This document shows, piece by piece, positions 7,315 through 15,016 of a stretch of 28,765 nucleotides of DNA. Both the position numbers and the translations under genes were made by a program. Every line of letters starts with the position of its first letter. Position 1 is the first letter of the stretch. Source of the stretch: CAYMDS01 sp964653195 (GTDB lineage Bacteria > Patescibacteriota > Microgenomatia > Levybacterales > UBA12049); the NCBI GenBank assembly GCA_964653195.1, contig CAZZCX010000016.1, positions 1-28,765 of the forward strand, written 5' to 3'. Below the pieces are notes generated by a model, which was not told where the DNA came from, made no database searches, and saw only the letters and a list, made by a program, of their open reading frames with translations.

Positions 7315-7342
7315 TTTATACACAGTAGGTCAAAAAACACAA
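7315..7342 (-). promoter_or_regulatory. Promoter of the glycosyltransferase-like gene, TTGTGT-16-TATAAA
   Basis: Minus strand: -35 TTGTGT (7337-7342), 16-bp spacer, -10 TATAAA (7315-7320), then 8 nt to the ATG at 7306. Back to back with the divergent promoter at 7357-7385. Confidence 0.5.
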
Positions 7343-7356
7343 ATTGACAGATATCA

Positions 7357-7385
7357 TTGCAAAATCAGGAAATTTGAAGTATCAT
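7357..7385 (+). promoter_or_regulatory. Promoter of the basic protein gene, TTGCAA-17-TATCAT
   Basis: -35 TTGCAA (7357-7362), 17-bp spacer, -10 TATCAT (7380-7385). The first in-frame ATG (7384) overlaps the -10, so translation must begin at the next ATG, 7402. Confidence 0.5.
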
Positions 7386-7401
7386 GCCCGTAATTTATTA
7401 T

Positions 7402-7743
7402 ATGAACGAAAGAGATCGTCAGAGAATAGCGCAAGAAAATTTAGATAGACAAGAAAGACTAGGAAAAACAGGTGGTAATGAGGTAGTTGTTCAAATCAAG
7501 CTGCCGAAGAATGAAGCTACGGGAGTGATTCCTGCATCAGGGAGAACAAACAGAGATGTTGAAATAGTAGCATGTCGATTAGAAAGAAGAAATGCACGTA
7601 GAGCGGCGAGTCCTAGGCGTCAGGAGAGAGCGCCAGATATTAGAGTTGGAGCTCAACCTGTATCTGCTCCGCTGGACGAGCCAAAGCCTCTAGGATGTGG
7701 CAATAATTGGTTTGGGAGATTAATACGCAGGTTTACTAATTGA
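7402..7743 (+). CDS. Small basic hypothetical protein
   Basis: 113-residue protein of unknown function. It begins MNERDRQRIAQENLDRQERL, a highly charged and probably helical stretch, followed by a short beta-like segment (NEVVVQIKLP) and an arginine-rich middle (CRLERRNARRAASPRRQERA, about 58-77). The C-terminus is proline- and glycine-containing and ends NNWFGRLIRRFTN. There is no signal peptide and no membrane span. The arginine content suggests nucleic-acid or membrane-surface contact, but that is inference. The ATG at 7402 is preferred over 7384 because 7384 lies inside the -10 box. The stop is 31 bp from the convergent VOC gene. Confidence 0.6.
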   Translation: MNERDRQRIAQENLDRQERLGKTGGNEVVVQIKLPKNEATGVIPASGRTNRDVEIVACRLERRNARRAASPRRQERAPDIRVGAQPVSAPLDEPKPLGCGNNWFGRLIRRFTN

Positions 7744-7774
7744 GCTTTTTATATCTAATCAAGATTACTTTGCT

Positions 7775-8161
7775 TTAATTTTCCCAGGGGCTCATGAGTT
7801 GTAAATAGTTGCCGTCAGGATCTGCGAATGTCGCGATTTGCATACCTACTTCATCAGTTGTAGTTTCGCCTTCTTCATTCATACCATAAGGTTCTTTAAT
7901 TACTTTTGCGCCAAGTTTTTTTATCCTTTCAAACTCTTCTCTTACTTCTTTTGTCTCAAGATTTAAAATAATTCTTTGTGGCTCTTTCGCTTGACCATTT
8001 ATTTCGGAATGTGAACCGATGCTTAAAAAGCAACTTCCTATTTGCCACCCAGACCAATCTCCATCAATCATATCAGGCTTCTTTTCAAAAACTTTTTCAT
8101 AAAATTCAGTAAGCCTTTTAGGGTTTGCCGTGCCGATCATCAGTGAATTCAAATTTAGCAT
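7775..8161 (-). CDS. VOC-superfamily (glyoxalase/bleomycin-resistance fold) protein
   Basis: 128-residue single vicinal-oxygen-chelate module. Seen: N-terminal LNSLMIGTANPKRLTEFYEKVF, the usual first beta-alpha unit; a central SCFLSIGSHSEI strand; and C-terminal MQIATFADPDGNYLQLMSPW, the family's closing strand with the DPDGN turn. One module plus dimerisation would make the typical metal site. Substrate is unknown: members include glyoxalases, dioxygenases and antibiotic-binding proteins. Three in-frame starts are possible. The TTG at 8176 runs directly into TATAAT (8168-8173) and the ATG at 8167 touches it; the ATG at 8161 lies 6 nt past it, the usual distance here, so 8161 is chosen. Confidence 0.85.
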   Translation of the reverse strand: MLNLNSLMIGTANPKRLTEFYEKVFEKKPDMIDGDWSGWQIGSCFLSIGSHSEINGQAKEPQRIILNLETKEVREEFERIKKLGAKVIKEPYGMNEEGETTTDEVGMQIATFADPDGNYLQLMSPWEN

Positions 8162-8167
8162 TAGCAT

Positions 8168-8173
8168 ATTATA
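8168..8173 (-). promoter_or_regulatory. -10 box TATAAT of the VOC gene (leaderless type)
   Basis: Perfect TATAAT on the minus strand, 6 nt (ATGCTA) before ATG 8161. Decides among three in-frame starts. Confidence 0.5.
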
Positions 8174-8281
8174 CAAGAGAAGTTTGCGTTCTTTGTAAGA
8201 AAATTTTAAATTTTGCTTAGTGAAGTTCCTAATTTAAAAGATTTATCTTTAATTTTTAAAGCTGCGGGTGATTTAAAGCAA

Positions 8282-8309
8282 TTGAAACCTTTAGACAATA
8301 AGTTATAAT
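8282..8309 (+). promoter_or_regulatory. Promoter TTGAAA-16-TATAAT of the polytopic membrane protein gene
   Basis: -35 TTGAAA (8282-8287), 16-bp spacer, perfect -10 TATAAT (8304-8309). The predicted leader is about 19 nt, without a Shine-Dalgarno sequence. Confidence 0.6.
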
Positions 8310-8334
8310 ACCGGTAAAGCATATTTTCAGACAA

Positions 8335-9870
8335 ATGAAATTAAGCAGTAAATCATATACAAGCGCATTCTTGTTGTTTTATTCATTCCTTTTTTCATGC
8401 TTAATCGTTGTTGCCCGTTACTTTCCCTTTTTTAGTATTGCAGTATTTTTGGGATCTTTGTCTTCGTTGGTTTATGTTGCAAAACCTAACAAAACTAGAT
8501 TTAGTAATATTTTGTATATTCTTGCGATGATTTTTTCTCTGCTTATACTTTATCGAGTCAATGATTTTCTAGTTTTTATAAATATCATTACTGTATTTTT
8601 TCTGGGTAGTTTATTGATCCTGCCTGATGGTTTTGTTCATAGCAGCTTAGGTTTTTTGCATTTTTCTTTTCTGCCTTTTCTAACCCTTTTCCGCACCCTA
8701 TCGTCAAGAAGCGAATATCGTCTTCAGTTTATTTCATTACTTAGGGCAAAAATGAAATTAGGCAAAAAAAGTTTTTATGAAATATTTGTACCAATTGCCT
8801 TATCTATAATAATTCTTATCGTTATAGTTCCGCTGCTTTCATCTGCCAACCCTTTTTTCCGAAAAGTAATATTGGACACATTAAGTGTATTAAATCTAAA
8901 AGAATTATTTATGTGGATTTTTTCTGACGGAATTTTTATCTGGTTTATACGTTTAGCGATGTTTGGTTTTTTAGCCTACTTTGTACCAAGGCTTATTACT
9001 CTTACTCTTGACGGCAACCCAATTGAAACAAAGTCGACAATAAGTTTTCCACAAGTTAATATGAGCATTCCAAAAATAGTGACAGGCTTAGTTTTGTTTC
9101 TATTTTTTCTTACTCAATTACAGCTATATTTCTCAACTAGCAATACTTTACTCTCTATGGGAATTACACATTCTGATTTTGCGCGTGAAGTTTTTACACA
9201 ATTATCGGTTGTTGCTTTTGTAGTTTTAGTTTTAATTTATAACGACATGAGCAGAAAAACGTTTTCAAAGATACTGACCTTTATTTTAATTTTTGAAGGA
9301 GTGTTTTTAGCGCTTATTGCCTTAAAGAGTGTATATGACTACAGCTTCTATTGGGGTTTTACACACAAGAGACTTTGGGGATTTACAGTTGTATTCTGGA
9401 TACTTGGGGTATTTAGTTTCTTTACATTTAAGTATTTAAAAAACTTTAATAATGCAATTTTTGTAAAAAGCGTTATGGTTTTCAGTTGTTGCGTATTAAT
9501 TGCAGTAAATTTGCTTAATTTTGACTATCTTATTTATACATATAGAAAAAGTGTCACACATAGAGGAATTGATTACTATTACTTATCCGGCTTATCTGCA
9601 GATTCTGGATCATATCAGGAACAGCTTAAGCTACTCGACGCGGATCTAAATGAATCAAGTATTATTCCTGAATATAGTAAAAACACACGTGCTCTTGTTA
9701 GATTAAGTATGAAGATAGATGCATTACGGGAAAAGTATAAAAATATCGATTTTAGAGCCTTTAATTTATCTGAATATATGCAGTATCAAAAGATTAAATC
9801 AATAGATATTGAGAAATATCGAAAATTATGGATGCCTACTATTAATTCCGCTCAAGTTACTCCTAATTAA
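8335..9870 (+). CDS. Polytopic membrane protein, DUF4153/DUF4173-like
   Basis: 511-residue integral membrane protein with about 11-12 hydrophobic segments filling residues 8-420, then a soluble C-terminal tail of about 90 residues. Features that match DUF4153/DUF4173 proteins are the long hydrophobic core, the segment GITHSDFAREVFTQLSVVAF, the segment YWGFTHKRLWGFTVVFWILG, and the post-membrane region with DYYYLSGLSADSGSYQEQL, where these families carry a conserved D-Y-x-L-x-x-L-S run. Function of the family is unknown. Codon use is strongly AT-biased. The start follows a good TTGAAA/TATAAT promoter. A perfect 8-bp hairpin just beyond its stop may terminate this gene and the convergent one. 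Confidence 0.7.
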   Translation: MKLSSKSYTSAFLLFYSFLFSCLIVVARYFPFFSIAVFLGSLSSLVYVAKPNKTRFSNILYILAMIFSLLILYRVNDFLVFINIITVFFLGSLLILPDGFVHSSLGFLHFSFLPFLTLFRTLSSRSEYRLQFISLLRAKMKLGKKSFYEIFVPIALSIIILIVIVPLLSSANPFFRKVILDTLSVLNLKELFMWIFSDGIFIWFIRLAMFGFLAYFVPRLITLTLDGNPIETKSTISFPQVNMSIPKIVTGLVLFLFFLTQLQLYFSTSNTLLSMGITHSDFAREVFTQLSVVAFVVLVLIYNDMSRKTFSKILTFILIFEGVFLALIALKSVYDYSFYWGFTHKRLWGFTVVFWILGVFSFFTFKYLKNFNNAIFVKSVMVFSCCVLIAVNLLNFDYLIYTYRKSVTHRGIDYYYLSGLSADSGSYQEQLKLLDADLNESSIIPEYSKNTRALVRLSMKIDALREKYKNIDFRAFNLSEYMQYQKIKSIDIEKYRKLWMPTINSAQVTPN

Positions 9871-9873
9871 AGC

Positions 9874-9892
9874 CAATAAATATTATTTATTG
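9874..9892. terminator. Hairpin between convergent genes, possible bidirectional terminator
   Basis: CAATAAAT-ATT-ATTTATTG: perfect 8-bp stem with a 3-nt loop in the 28-bp gap between two convergent genes. It is AT-only in most pairs and the flanking T tracts are poor (GCTTTAATT on the minus strand; an A run first on the plus strand), so efficiency is doubtful. Confidence 0.4.
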
Positions 9893-9898
9893 AAAAAG

Positions 9899-10270
9899 CT
9901 ATTCTTTATTTTTTACGGCTCTATTTTTATTTTCATTTGCTAATGCTTGGATGATTTTACGAATAACAGTAAGCGGGAGTGGTACGTCAATCGGAAATTG
10001 AAGCGTACCTTTGCCGGTTCTGTATTTAGAAATTCCATCAACTGAATTTTCTATCGTATCGGTTATAGGATAGATACTAATATGCTTTTTGTATCCTGCG
10101 AAATAAACCAAATATTTTCCATTCAGGGTTATGGTAGGGACGCCATAGCTAATTTTTTCATCTGCATTGGGCGCTATTTCGTGAGCAATTTTCCGAATCT
10201 CTTCCAATTTTTCCTGCACTTCATTCGGAAATGCCGAAATATATTCATCAACAGATGTAATCTTTCTCAT
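9899..10270 (-). CDS. DUF1801 / YdhG-YdeI-like protein
   Basis: 123-residue protein of the DUF1801 family. It shows the family's start MRKITSVDEYISAFPNEVQEKLEEIRKIAHEIAPNADEKISYGVPTI, then YLVYFAGYKKHISIYPI and a closing GTLQFPIDVPLPLTVIRKI. One Bacillus member (frataxin-like YdhG/Fra) has been linked to iron handling; for this branch the role is unknown. The likely start is ATG 10270, one base after the stop of the upstream gene (TAATATG), which indicates translational coupling. Starting 12 nt earlier would overlap that gene and add MINN. A TATGAT hexamer 7 nt before 10270 may give an additional leaderless transcript. Confidence 0.85.
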   Translation of the reverse strand: MRKITSVDEYISAFPNEVQEKLEEIRKIAHEIAPNADEKISYGVPTITLNGKYLVYFAGYKKHISIYPITDTIENSVDGISKYRTGKGTLQFPIDVPLPLTVIRKIIQALANENKNRAVKNKE

Positions 10271-10271
10271 A

Positions 10272-11405
10272 TTATTTATCATAATTTATACTTGACATGA
10301 TTTTAGATATTACTTGTTCATAGGTCGCGGAATGTGGACCTACGAAATTTGCTACAAACCCATAAAGCATATTGTTTTGAACAATATGATAATAAGTAAA
10401 ACAACCAAGACCACAAACTACTATTTTTTCATATGTTTTTCCTGAAAATGAAGCTTTGGAAAATTCTGGTTTGTTTTCCGGTAGTTCGGGATTGATAGTA
10501 GCTGTGTATCTTTTTTCGATCCAAGTATTGATATCTTCATTAAGCGGTGTAGGTTTCATAACTGCAAACATCGCACCATCATAAAGCTCTGACTGCGGTT
10601 TTTGAGTTTGCCCGATTACGTTTATAGCGAACAAATCACCTTCCGGAAAATTCTGGCTTTCAGTTAATAAGTTCCAATTTGTTGGATAGTCAAACTTTAT
10701 AAATGGTGAGTCAGATGAGAACTCATCCCAATCACCTTGAGGCTTTGGACTCGTAAATACGAATTTTATAGTTTCAGGTGTCAATTTCAGATTCTTAAAT
10801 AAGTTATCTAGTTCTACCTTGGTGATGCCGTAGTCAGGATTATTTTCTTCGCTTGTATATGCGCCTATTACAAATTTAGCTTGGGTAAAAGGAATTATGT
10901 ATCTATACTCGGTAGTATTTTTAGGAAATTCCCAAGGCAACTCATTTTTATATGTCTTTGCCCCGTATCCGCCAATTATTTTGTCATCAAGTCGTGTATA
11001 TATATAATATTTTGAGATATCTTTGTTTTCTGCAGTGCCAAAAGTTACAGAATCATCTACCATAAGCTTTTCGAGAGCCTCGTAGTCACTAGTGTTGTAA
11101 TTGTATATTTCCCCATCTTCAACTTCTTTCCCTTGCGGTATCACTGAAACATAAATGAAATTAGTCGGACCGGCGCTTGGGCTGGTTTTTTTACGAAACA
11201 TCCTGCTAAATTCACCGTTTTTCTCAACGGTAAAATTATCAGGCAGCTTTAAGCTGAATCCAAGAGTAGGATCTCCCATTTCTCTAAGTTTTGATTGAGG
11301 AGTGTTGGTCGCGGGCTTAGTAGGGGATTTAGTGGTGTTTAAATAAAATGCAACACCACCTACAACCAATAAGAAAACAGCAAGTATTAAAAATTCCTTT
11401 TTCAT
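10272..11405 (-). CDS. Membrane-anchored extracytoplasmic protein of unknown function
   Basis: 377 residues. It begins MKKEFLILAVFLLVVGGVAF, an uncleaved signal anchor, followed by a Thr/Pro/Ser/Lys-rich linker to about residue 45 and a long outside region. The outside part seems to contain two similar half-modules: DPTLGFSLKLPDNFTVEKNG near 47 and SPFIKFDYPTNWNLLTES near 233. Both read like the opening strand of PsbP/Mog1-type folds, in which a hydrophobic strand is followed by P-x-N/G-W/F. Late in the protein is VVCGLGCFTYYHIVQN with a cysteine pair. Function is unknown. The start is fixed by TATAAT 7 nt before the ATG. The downstream DUF1801 gene is coupled through TAATATG. Confidence 0.6.
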   Translation of the reverse strand: MKKEFLILAVFLLVVGGVAFYLNTTKSPTKPATNTPQSKLREMGDPTLGFSLKLPDNFTVEKNGEFSRMFRKKTSPSAGPTNFIYVSVIPQGKEVEDGEIYNYNTSDYEALEKLMVDDSVTFGTAENKDISKYYIYTRLDDKIIGGYGAKTYKNELPWEFPKNTTEYRYIIPFTQAKFVIGAYTSEENNPDYGITKVELDNLFKNLKLTPETIKFVFTSPKPQGDWDEFSSDSPFIKFDYPTNWNLLTESQNFPEGDLFAINVIGQTQKPQSELYDGAMFAVMKPTPLNEDINTWIEKRYTATINPELPENKPEFSKASFSGKTYEKIVVCGLGCFTYYHIVQNNMLYGFVANFVGPHSATYEQVISKIMSSINYDK

Positions 11406-11412
11406 TTTGATT

Positions 11413-11441
11413 ATTATATCAAATGAGTCTTAATATGCTAA
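11413..11441 (-). promoter_or_regulatory. Promoter TTAGCA-17-TATAAT (leaderless type)
   Basis: Minus strand: -35 TTAGCA (11436-11441), 17-bp spacer, perfect TATAAT (11413-11418), 7 nt to ATG 11405. Gives the anchored protein and DUF1801 genes their own transcript. Confidence 0.55.
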
Positions 11442-11454
11442 AAAAAATTTAAAT

Positions 11455-12174
11455 TTATCTTTGTAGATTTTCAGCGAACCAGCTTGAGACTATCTGTGTA
11501 TCTTGATTATAGAAATCATCAACTAATCTATGGGGAGCGTTTTTGAGTATTTGATATTTTTTTCTAGTAGTACCTGCTTTATCGAAATATGATTTGACTA
11601 TTAGCTTTGGTATTATTTCGTCTTTCTCATGTTCAATAACCAGTAAGCGACCTCTGTAATTTGCGATTGATTTATAAGCTATGCTCTCAGGAACTTTATC
11701 ATAATTAAACCTTTTAATTTTATCTATCGGTATTTTGCTGTAAGGTAAGTGCATCCATTCATCTTTATATATGGCAGGTGCATCTAGAGCAAGTGCTTTT
11801 ACATGACGATTTGAAGAAATAATACTTGCTAAGTAGCCACCATAACTTCCTCCATAAATCCCAATTTTGTCTTTATCGATACTTTTTTGGTTAATTAGAA
11901 AATCGTAACCGGCCAATGCGTCATCAATACCATCCTGAGTGGTTAGTTCGTCAAATTGCCCTTCGCTTTTCCCGCAACCCCGAAAGCTAAATATTAATAC
12001 GACAACCCCTTTTTGGCATACTGCTTCCGCACGCGGATAATATCTTTCCTGCTTACTGCCTCTGCCATGAAAAAAAATAATTGCCGGCAGTAACTCCAAA
12101 TCTTGTTTAGGGCGAAAAATCGTGCCTACCATTTTATGGTTATGCGAGTTTATATTGATTGATTCTTGAGTCAT
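11455..12174 (-). CDS. Alpha/beta hydrolase (prolyl-oligopeptidase/acyl-hydrolase type)
   Basis: 239-residue cytoplasmic serine hydrolase. Catalytic triad by motif: nucleophile S110 in GIYGGSYGGYLA (G-x-S-x-G), acid D185 in VIEHEKDEIIP, and base H215 in KNAPHRL. The oxyanion strand is IIFFHGRGSKQE (33-44). The following SFRGCGKSEG is typical of alpha/beta hydrolases acting on esters or peptides. No signal peptide. Substrate is unknown. It starts 3 nt after the stop of the SGNH hydrolase gene (TAG, CAC, ATG), so the two are very likely one transcript and translationally coupled. Two different serine hydrolases in tandem suggest a shared ester-cleavage task, such as lipid or acyl-sugar recycling; that is inference. 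Confidence 0.88.
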   Translation of the reverse strand: MTQESININSHNHKMVGTIFRPKQDLELLPAIIFFHGRGSKQERYYPRAEAVCQKGVVVLIFSFRGCGKSEGQFDELTTQDGIDDALAGYDFLINQKSIDKDKIGIYGGSYGGYLASIISSNRHVKALALDAPAIYKDEWMHLPYSKIPIDKIKRFNYDKVPESIAYKSIANYRGRLLVIEHEKDEIIPKLIVKSYFDKAGTTRKKYQILKNAPHRLVDDFYNQDTQIVSSWFAENLQR

Positions 12175-12177
12175 GTG

Positions 12178-12828
12178 CTAAGGAGCTATTAATTTTATTT
12201 TTTCACCCAAAGCATCTGCGATTGCTTTGTGCGCTGAGGGATCTAAATGGTAGCCGTCAATCTTGCTTGGCTTAACGATTTGAGCTATATCAATGAATTC
12301 GCAGTTATATTTTTTCGCCACTTGCTCATAGTAAGTTGCGAGTTTTTTGGATTTTTCTTCAGCACCAGAGTAGTTATCCTTTACCCCTTCTACGCTTTCG
12401 TCCACATAAGGCGGAGAAAGTAGTATTAGCTTTAATGGTTTTTTGTTTTTTACATCAGCAAAATAATAAATTATCTTAACCAACTCTTCAATATTTTTAC
12501 CTATATTTTCAAGTGACTGATTAAATCTTGCTTTAAAATCATTTGTGCCTAGCATTAAGATTATTATATCAATAGGGCTATGTGACTCAAGGCATGGCTT
12601 TAGGTAAATCAATCCATTTCTACCATCTCTTTTTGGATCTTCTAATACCGTTGTCCTTCCGCCTAATCCTTCTTCAATGATCCAATAGTTGCTTCCTAAT
12701 TTGCTTTGTAATTGGCCAGTCCAGCGTATATTCACATGATAACGAATTCCTGATCCATGTGGATCACGACCCCAAGTGTTAGAGTCGCCATAGCAAAGAA
12801 TTTTTATTGCATTTGGATTGGTATTCAT
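12178..12828 (-). CDS. SGNH/GDSL-family hydrolase (lipase/arylesterase-like)
   Basis: 216-residue SGNH hydrolase. Block I GDSNTWG (nucleophile S16), block II glycine in GLGGRTT (54-60), block III GTND with N96, and block V DGYHLDPSAH with D191 and H194. All four catalytic positions are intact. The arrangement GDSNTWG with GRTTVLEDP resembles the aryl-esterase/acyl-CoA thioesterase-like branch found in many bacteria. No signal peptide, so cytoplasmic. Upstream is a perfect TATAAT (12839-12844) 10 nt before the ATG. The HD-domain gene ends 34 bp upstream on the same strand, so read-through from it is possible. Confidence 0.9.
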   Translation of the reverse strand: MNTNPNAIKILCYGDSNTWGRDPHGSGIRYHVNIRWTGQLQSKLGSNYWIIEEGLGGRTTVLEDPKRDGRNGLIYLKPCLESHSPIDIIILMLGTNDFKARFNQSLENIGKNIEELVKIIYYFADVKNKKPLKLILLSPPYVDESVEGVKDNYSGAEEKSKKLATYYEQVAKKYNCEFIDIAQIVKPSKIDGYHLDPSAHKAIADALGEKIKLIAP

Positions 12829-12838
12829 TCCTGATGAG

Positions 12839-12844
12839 ATTATA
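12839..12844 (-). promoter_or_regulatory. -10 box TATAAT of the SGNH hydrolase gene
   Basis: Perfect TATAAT 10 nt before ATG 12828, with AGGA between, so a very short leader. The -35 is not convincing. Confidence 0.4.
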
Positions 12845-12862
12845 GCATTAAAAAGATAGGTA

Positions 12863-13855
12863 TTAGTCTAAAAACTGAACTTTGTAATACTCTCCCTCTT
12901 TTCCCTTATCAAATTTTTCAACCATTTTCTTCATAGTTTTTTCAAAATCTTTATCTATTTCTGATAGCTTTTTTACCCCATTTTCTACAATAACAAAGGG
13001 ATCAAAATATCGTGACCTTTTCTTGACATGATGAAAGTCGAAATCATCCGAAGTTGCTTTTTTAACTTTAAATTTTGCGGTAAAAACACGAATATCGGTA
13101 TCAGGTATCTCGCTTTTATGTTCCATTATTTTATTTAACAGGGTGATATCATCTAGATATAAATCATCTTCAGACAGCCATTTTTGTTCTATCATTCCCA
13201 GACGAATGATATTTATCAAAGAAGAATAGACTATAGCTACACTCGGCTCATAAATGACTAACCACATTGCATCTAGTCCTGCCAGGGAATATTCCCTAGC
13301 GATACTTAAATTTTTAAATACAATTTGATCACCCTTAAGTGTTATGTTATTTAAAACACGTTTACCAAGCTCGCTTCTTATACCTGTAGCAGCAAAGTAA
13401 TCTCTGACTGCATAATCAACTCTATCTGCGCCTACATTTGGCATGTTTCGCTTTATTTCTCCATAATCATCTAGAGACTTCAGGATAATTGAATTTGATT
13501 TCAAAATATCATAGATTTCATTTATTCCAGGTATTCTGTGCAGGTTTTTTTCGTGATAGTCTTCGGTCTTAAGCGCCATTGCCATATCCACCATATGGGA
13601 AAAAGCAGTATGCCCGATATCGTGCAAAAGTCCAGCGATTTGAGTCTCCTGATTGGTCCCTAGGGTTTTAAGAATCCACCATACACCTATTGAATGATCA
13701 AACCGTGTGGTTTGATATTTATCCGGGTAAACGAAATTTACCCCGCCGTATTGATTTACTCTTTTAAGTCGTTGAAAAGCAGGGGTATTTATAATTTTTA
13801 GAATCAGAGGATCCGTTATTGTTATTTTTCCGTAGATACTGTCTTGAATGATCAT
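12863..13855 (-). CDS. HD-domain phosphohydrolase (dGTPase-like)
   Basis: 330-residue metal-dependent HD hydrolase. It opens IIQDSIYGKITITDPLILKI, then PAFQRLKRVNQYGGVNFVYP and TTRFDHSIGVWWI (H54), GLLHDIGHTAFSH (H78, D79, H82) and NVGADRVDYAVRD (D144, D147). This set matches the HD family related to deoxynucleoside triphosphate triphosphohydrolases (YdhJ/YwfO type), in which R-x-x-H...HD...D binds two metals. Length is shorter than typical YwfO-type proteins (about 430). The C-terminal third is lysine-rich and divergent. Likely substrates are nucleotides, inferred from the family. The ATG at 13855 is preceded by TTAAAT at 7 nt, a possible leaderless -10. Confidence 0.85.
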   Translation of the reverse strand: MIIQDSIYGKITITDPLILKIINTPAFQRLKRVNQYGGVNFVYPDKYQTTRFDHSIGVWWILKTLGTNQETQIAGLLHDIGHTAFSHMVDMAMALKTEDYHEKNLHRIPGINEIYDILKSNSIILKSLDDYGEIKRNMPNVGADRVDYAVRDYFAATGIRSELGKRVLNNITLKGDQIVFKNLSIAREYSLAGLDAMWLVIYEPSVAIVYSSLINIIRLGMIEQKWLSEDDLYLDDITLLNKIMEHKSEIPDTDIRVFTAKFKVKKATSDDFDFHHVKKRSRYFDPFVIVENGVKKLSEIDKDFEKTMKKMVEKFDKGKEGEYYKVQFLD

Positions 13856-14015
13856 GGTTTTTATTTAATTTGATTGAAATTGAACTTTCAGTAATTATTG
13901 TTTTATGCTTAATAAATTTTTTGTAACGAAAATGCGAAATAAACTTAATATGGTCATTTTTAATTTTAATACTTTCGAATCTAACTTAAAAGATATCGCT
14001 ATTTTCGACCATCGT

Positions 14016-14044
14016 TTGAATAAAAGCGAGCGTAAGTATATAAT
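14016..14044 (+). promoter_or_regulatory. Promoter TTGAAT-17-TATAAT of the DUF4230 gene (leaderless type)
   Basis: -35 TTGAAT (14016-14021), 17-bp spacer, perfect TATAAT (14039-14044), 7 nt to ATG 14052. It lies inside the longest open frame and so rules out the upstream ATG at 13905 as the main start. Confidence 0.65.
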
Positions 14045-14051
14045 TGCAATC

Positions 14052-14660
14052 ATGTTCATACGTTCATTGAAGTTAATCCTTATTACTGCATTGGTTACAT
14101 CTGTGCTGCTTGGTGCTTTGCTTTATTGGATGGGGAGGAATACGAAAAAATCTCCACAAATTGATCTCTCACGCCCAAGTGTAATTAAAGAAATCCGATC
14201 TTTGGGGAATTTGGAGACTGCTTCGTACTCGATAGAGAAGATAGTGGAGGCTGGAACAGACAGTAACCGCATCCAGGATTTTTTGTTCGGAGATAAGCTA
14301 CTTCTCATCGCAAATGGCAAGGTAGTTGCTGGAATTGATTTGAGCCAGGTTGCCGAGAAGGATGTAATTGTCGAGAGCGGTTCATTAGCAATTACCCTTA
14401 CTGCACCAGTAATTTTCAGTAGCAACCTTGATAATTCACAAACCAAAGTATATGATAGAACTCAGGGATATTTAAATAAAGGAAACAAAGACTTAGAGAC
14501 AGAGGCGAGAAAGTCCGCTGAAGCATCAATCACGAAAGCAGCCTGTGAAGCAGGAATATTAGTTGAAGCAAGGGACAATGCAATAAAAAGGATAACGCAG
14601 TTATTCGAATTTGCTGGGTTTACCTCAGTTAGCGTCACTATTCCTCATGGGAGTTGCTGA
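14052..14660 (+). CDS. Membrane-anchored DUF4230 protein
   Basis: 202 residues starting MFIRSLKLILITALVTSVLL, one N-terminal membrane anchor, then a DUF4230 domain. Recognisable parts are VIKEIRSLGNLETASYSIEKIVEAG, LLLIANGKVVAGIDLSQVAEKDVIV, ITLTAPVIFSSNLDNSQTKVYDR and the charged helix ARKSAEASITKAACEAGIL, followed by AIKRITQLFEFAGFTSVSV. The family is widespread, anchored at the outside of the membrane, and of unknown function. The reading frame is open back to 13905, but the region 13905-14051 encodes an unremarkable 49-residue stretch and carries the TTGAAT-17-TATAAT promoter, so 14052 is the better start. Confidence 0.8.
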   Translation: MFIRSLKLILITALVTSVLLGALLYWMGRNTKKSPQIDLSRPSVIKEIRSLGNLETASYSIEKIVEAGTDSNRIQDFLFGDKLLLIANGKVVAGIDLSQVAEKDVIVESGSLAITLTAPVIFSSNLDNSQTKVYDRTQGYLNKGNKDLETEARKSAEASITKAACEAGILVEARDNAIKRITQLFEFAGFTSVSVTIPHGSC

Positions 14661-14693
14661 AATTAAAGAATTATTTCGGATGTATTAAATAAG

Positions 14694-14963
14694 TTAACGG
14701 CCTTTGATATAGAATTTGCTGTTTGGTGAGCAGCCTGCATAAACTTCTGTCCATCCAAATCCTACCACAGGATCGCCTTTCATGGCCAGACACTCTTCTT
14801 TTGTGTAGTTTTTCTTGAAGAACAAATAAGTTCCACCGTTATCCGGGCATACATCTCCAAAGCATACGGTTTTTAAAGTGAATGGGCCGAATAGATAAAA
14901 TATTATCAACCCCCCAATACTTACTACTAAGCCAATTATCAAACCGACAATTATTTTTTTCAT
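14694..14963 (-). CDS. Small single-pass membrane protein with four cysteines
   Basis: 89 residues beginning MKKIIVGLIIGLVVSIGGLI. One N-terminal membrane segment (4-25) leads into a small outside domain. Four cysteines (C34, C39, C58, C78) could form two disulfides. Segments such as NYTKEECLAMKGDPVVGFGWTEV and AGCSPNSKFYIKGR look like a compact secreted fold. No family is recognised. TATAAT 6 nt before the ATG and a TTGTTT -35 with a 16-bp spacer fix the start. It converges with the DUF4230 gene (33-bp gap). Confidence 0.65.
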   Translation of the reverse strand: MKKIIVGLIIGLVVSIGGLIIFYLFGPFTLKTVCFGDVCPDNGGTYLFFKKNYTKEECLAMKGDPVVGFGWTEVYAGCSPNSKFYIKGR

Positions 14964-14969
14964 AATGTT

Positions 14970-14997
14970 ATTATAATTAAATTCCGGAAATAAACAA
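14970..14997 (-). promoter_or_regulatory. Promoter TTGTTT-16-TATAAT (leaderless type)
   Basis: Minus strand: -35 TTGTTT (14992-14997), 16-bp spacer, perfect TATAAT (14970-14975), 6 nt to ATG 14963. Confidence 0.6.
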
Positions 14998-15016
14998 ACA
15001 TATTTTGCAAATTTTA

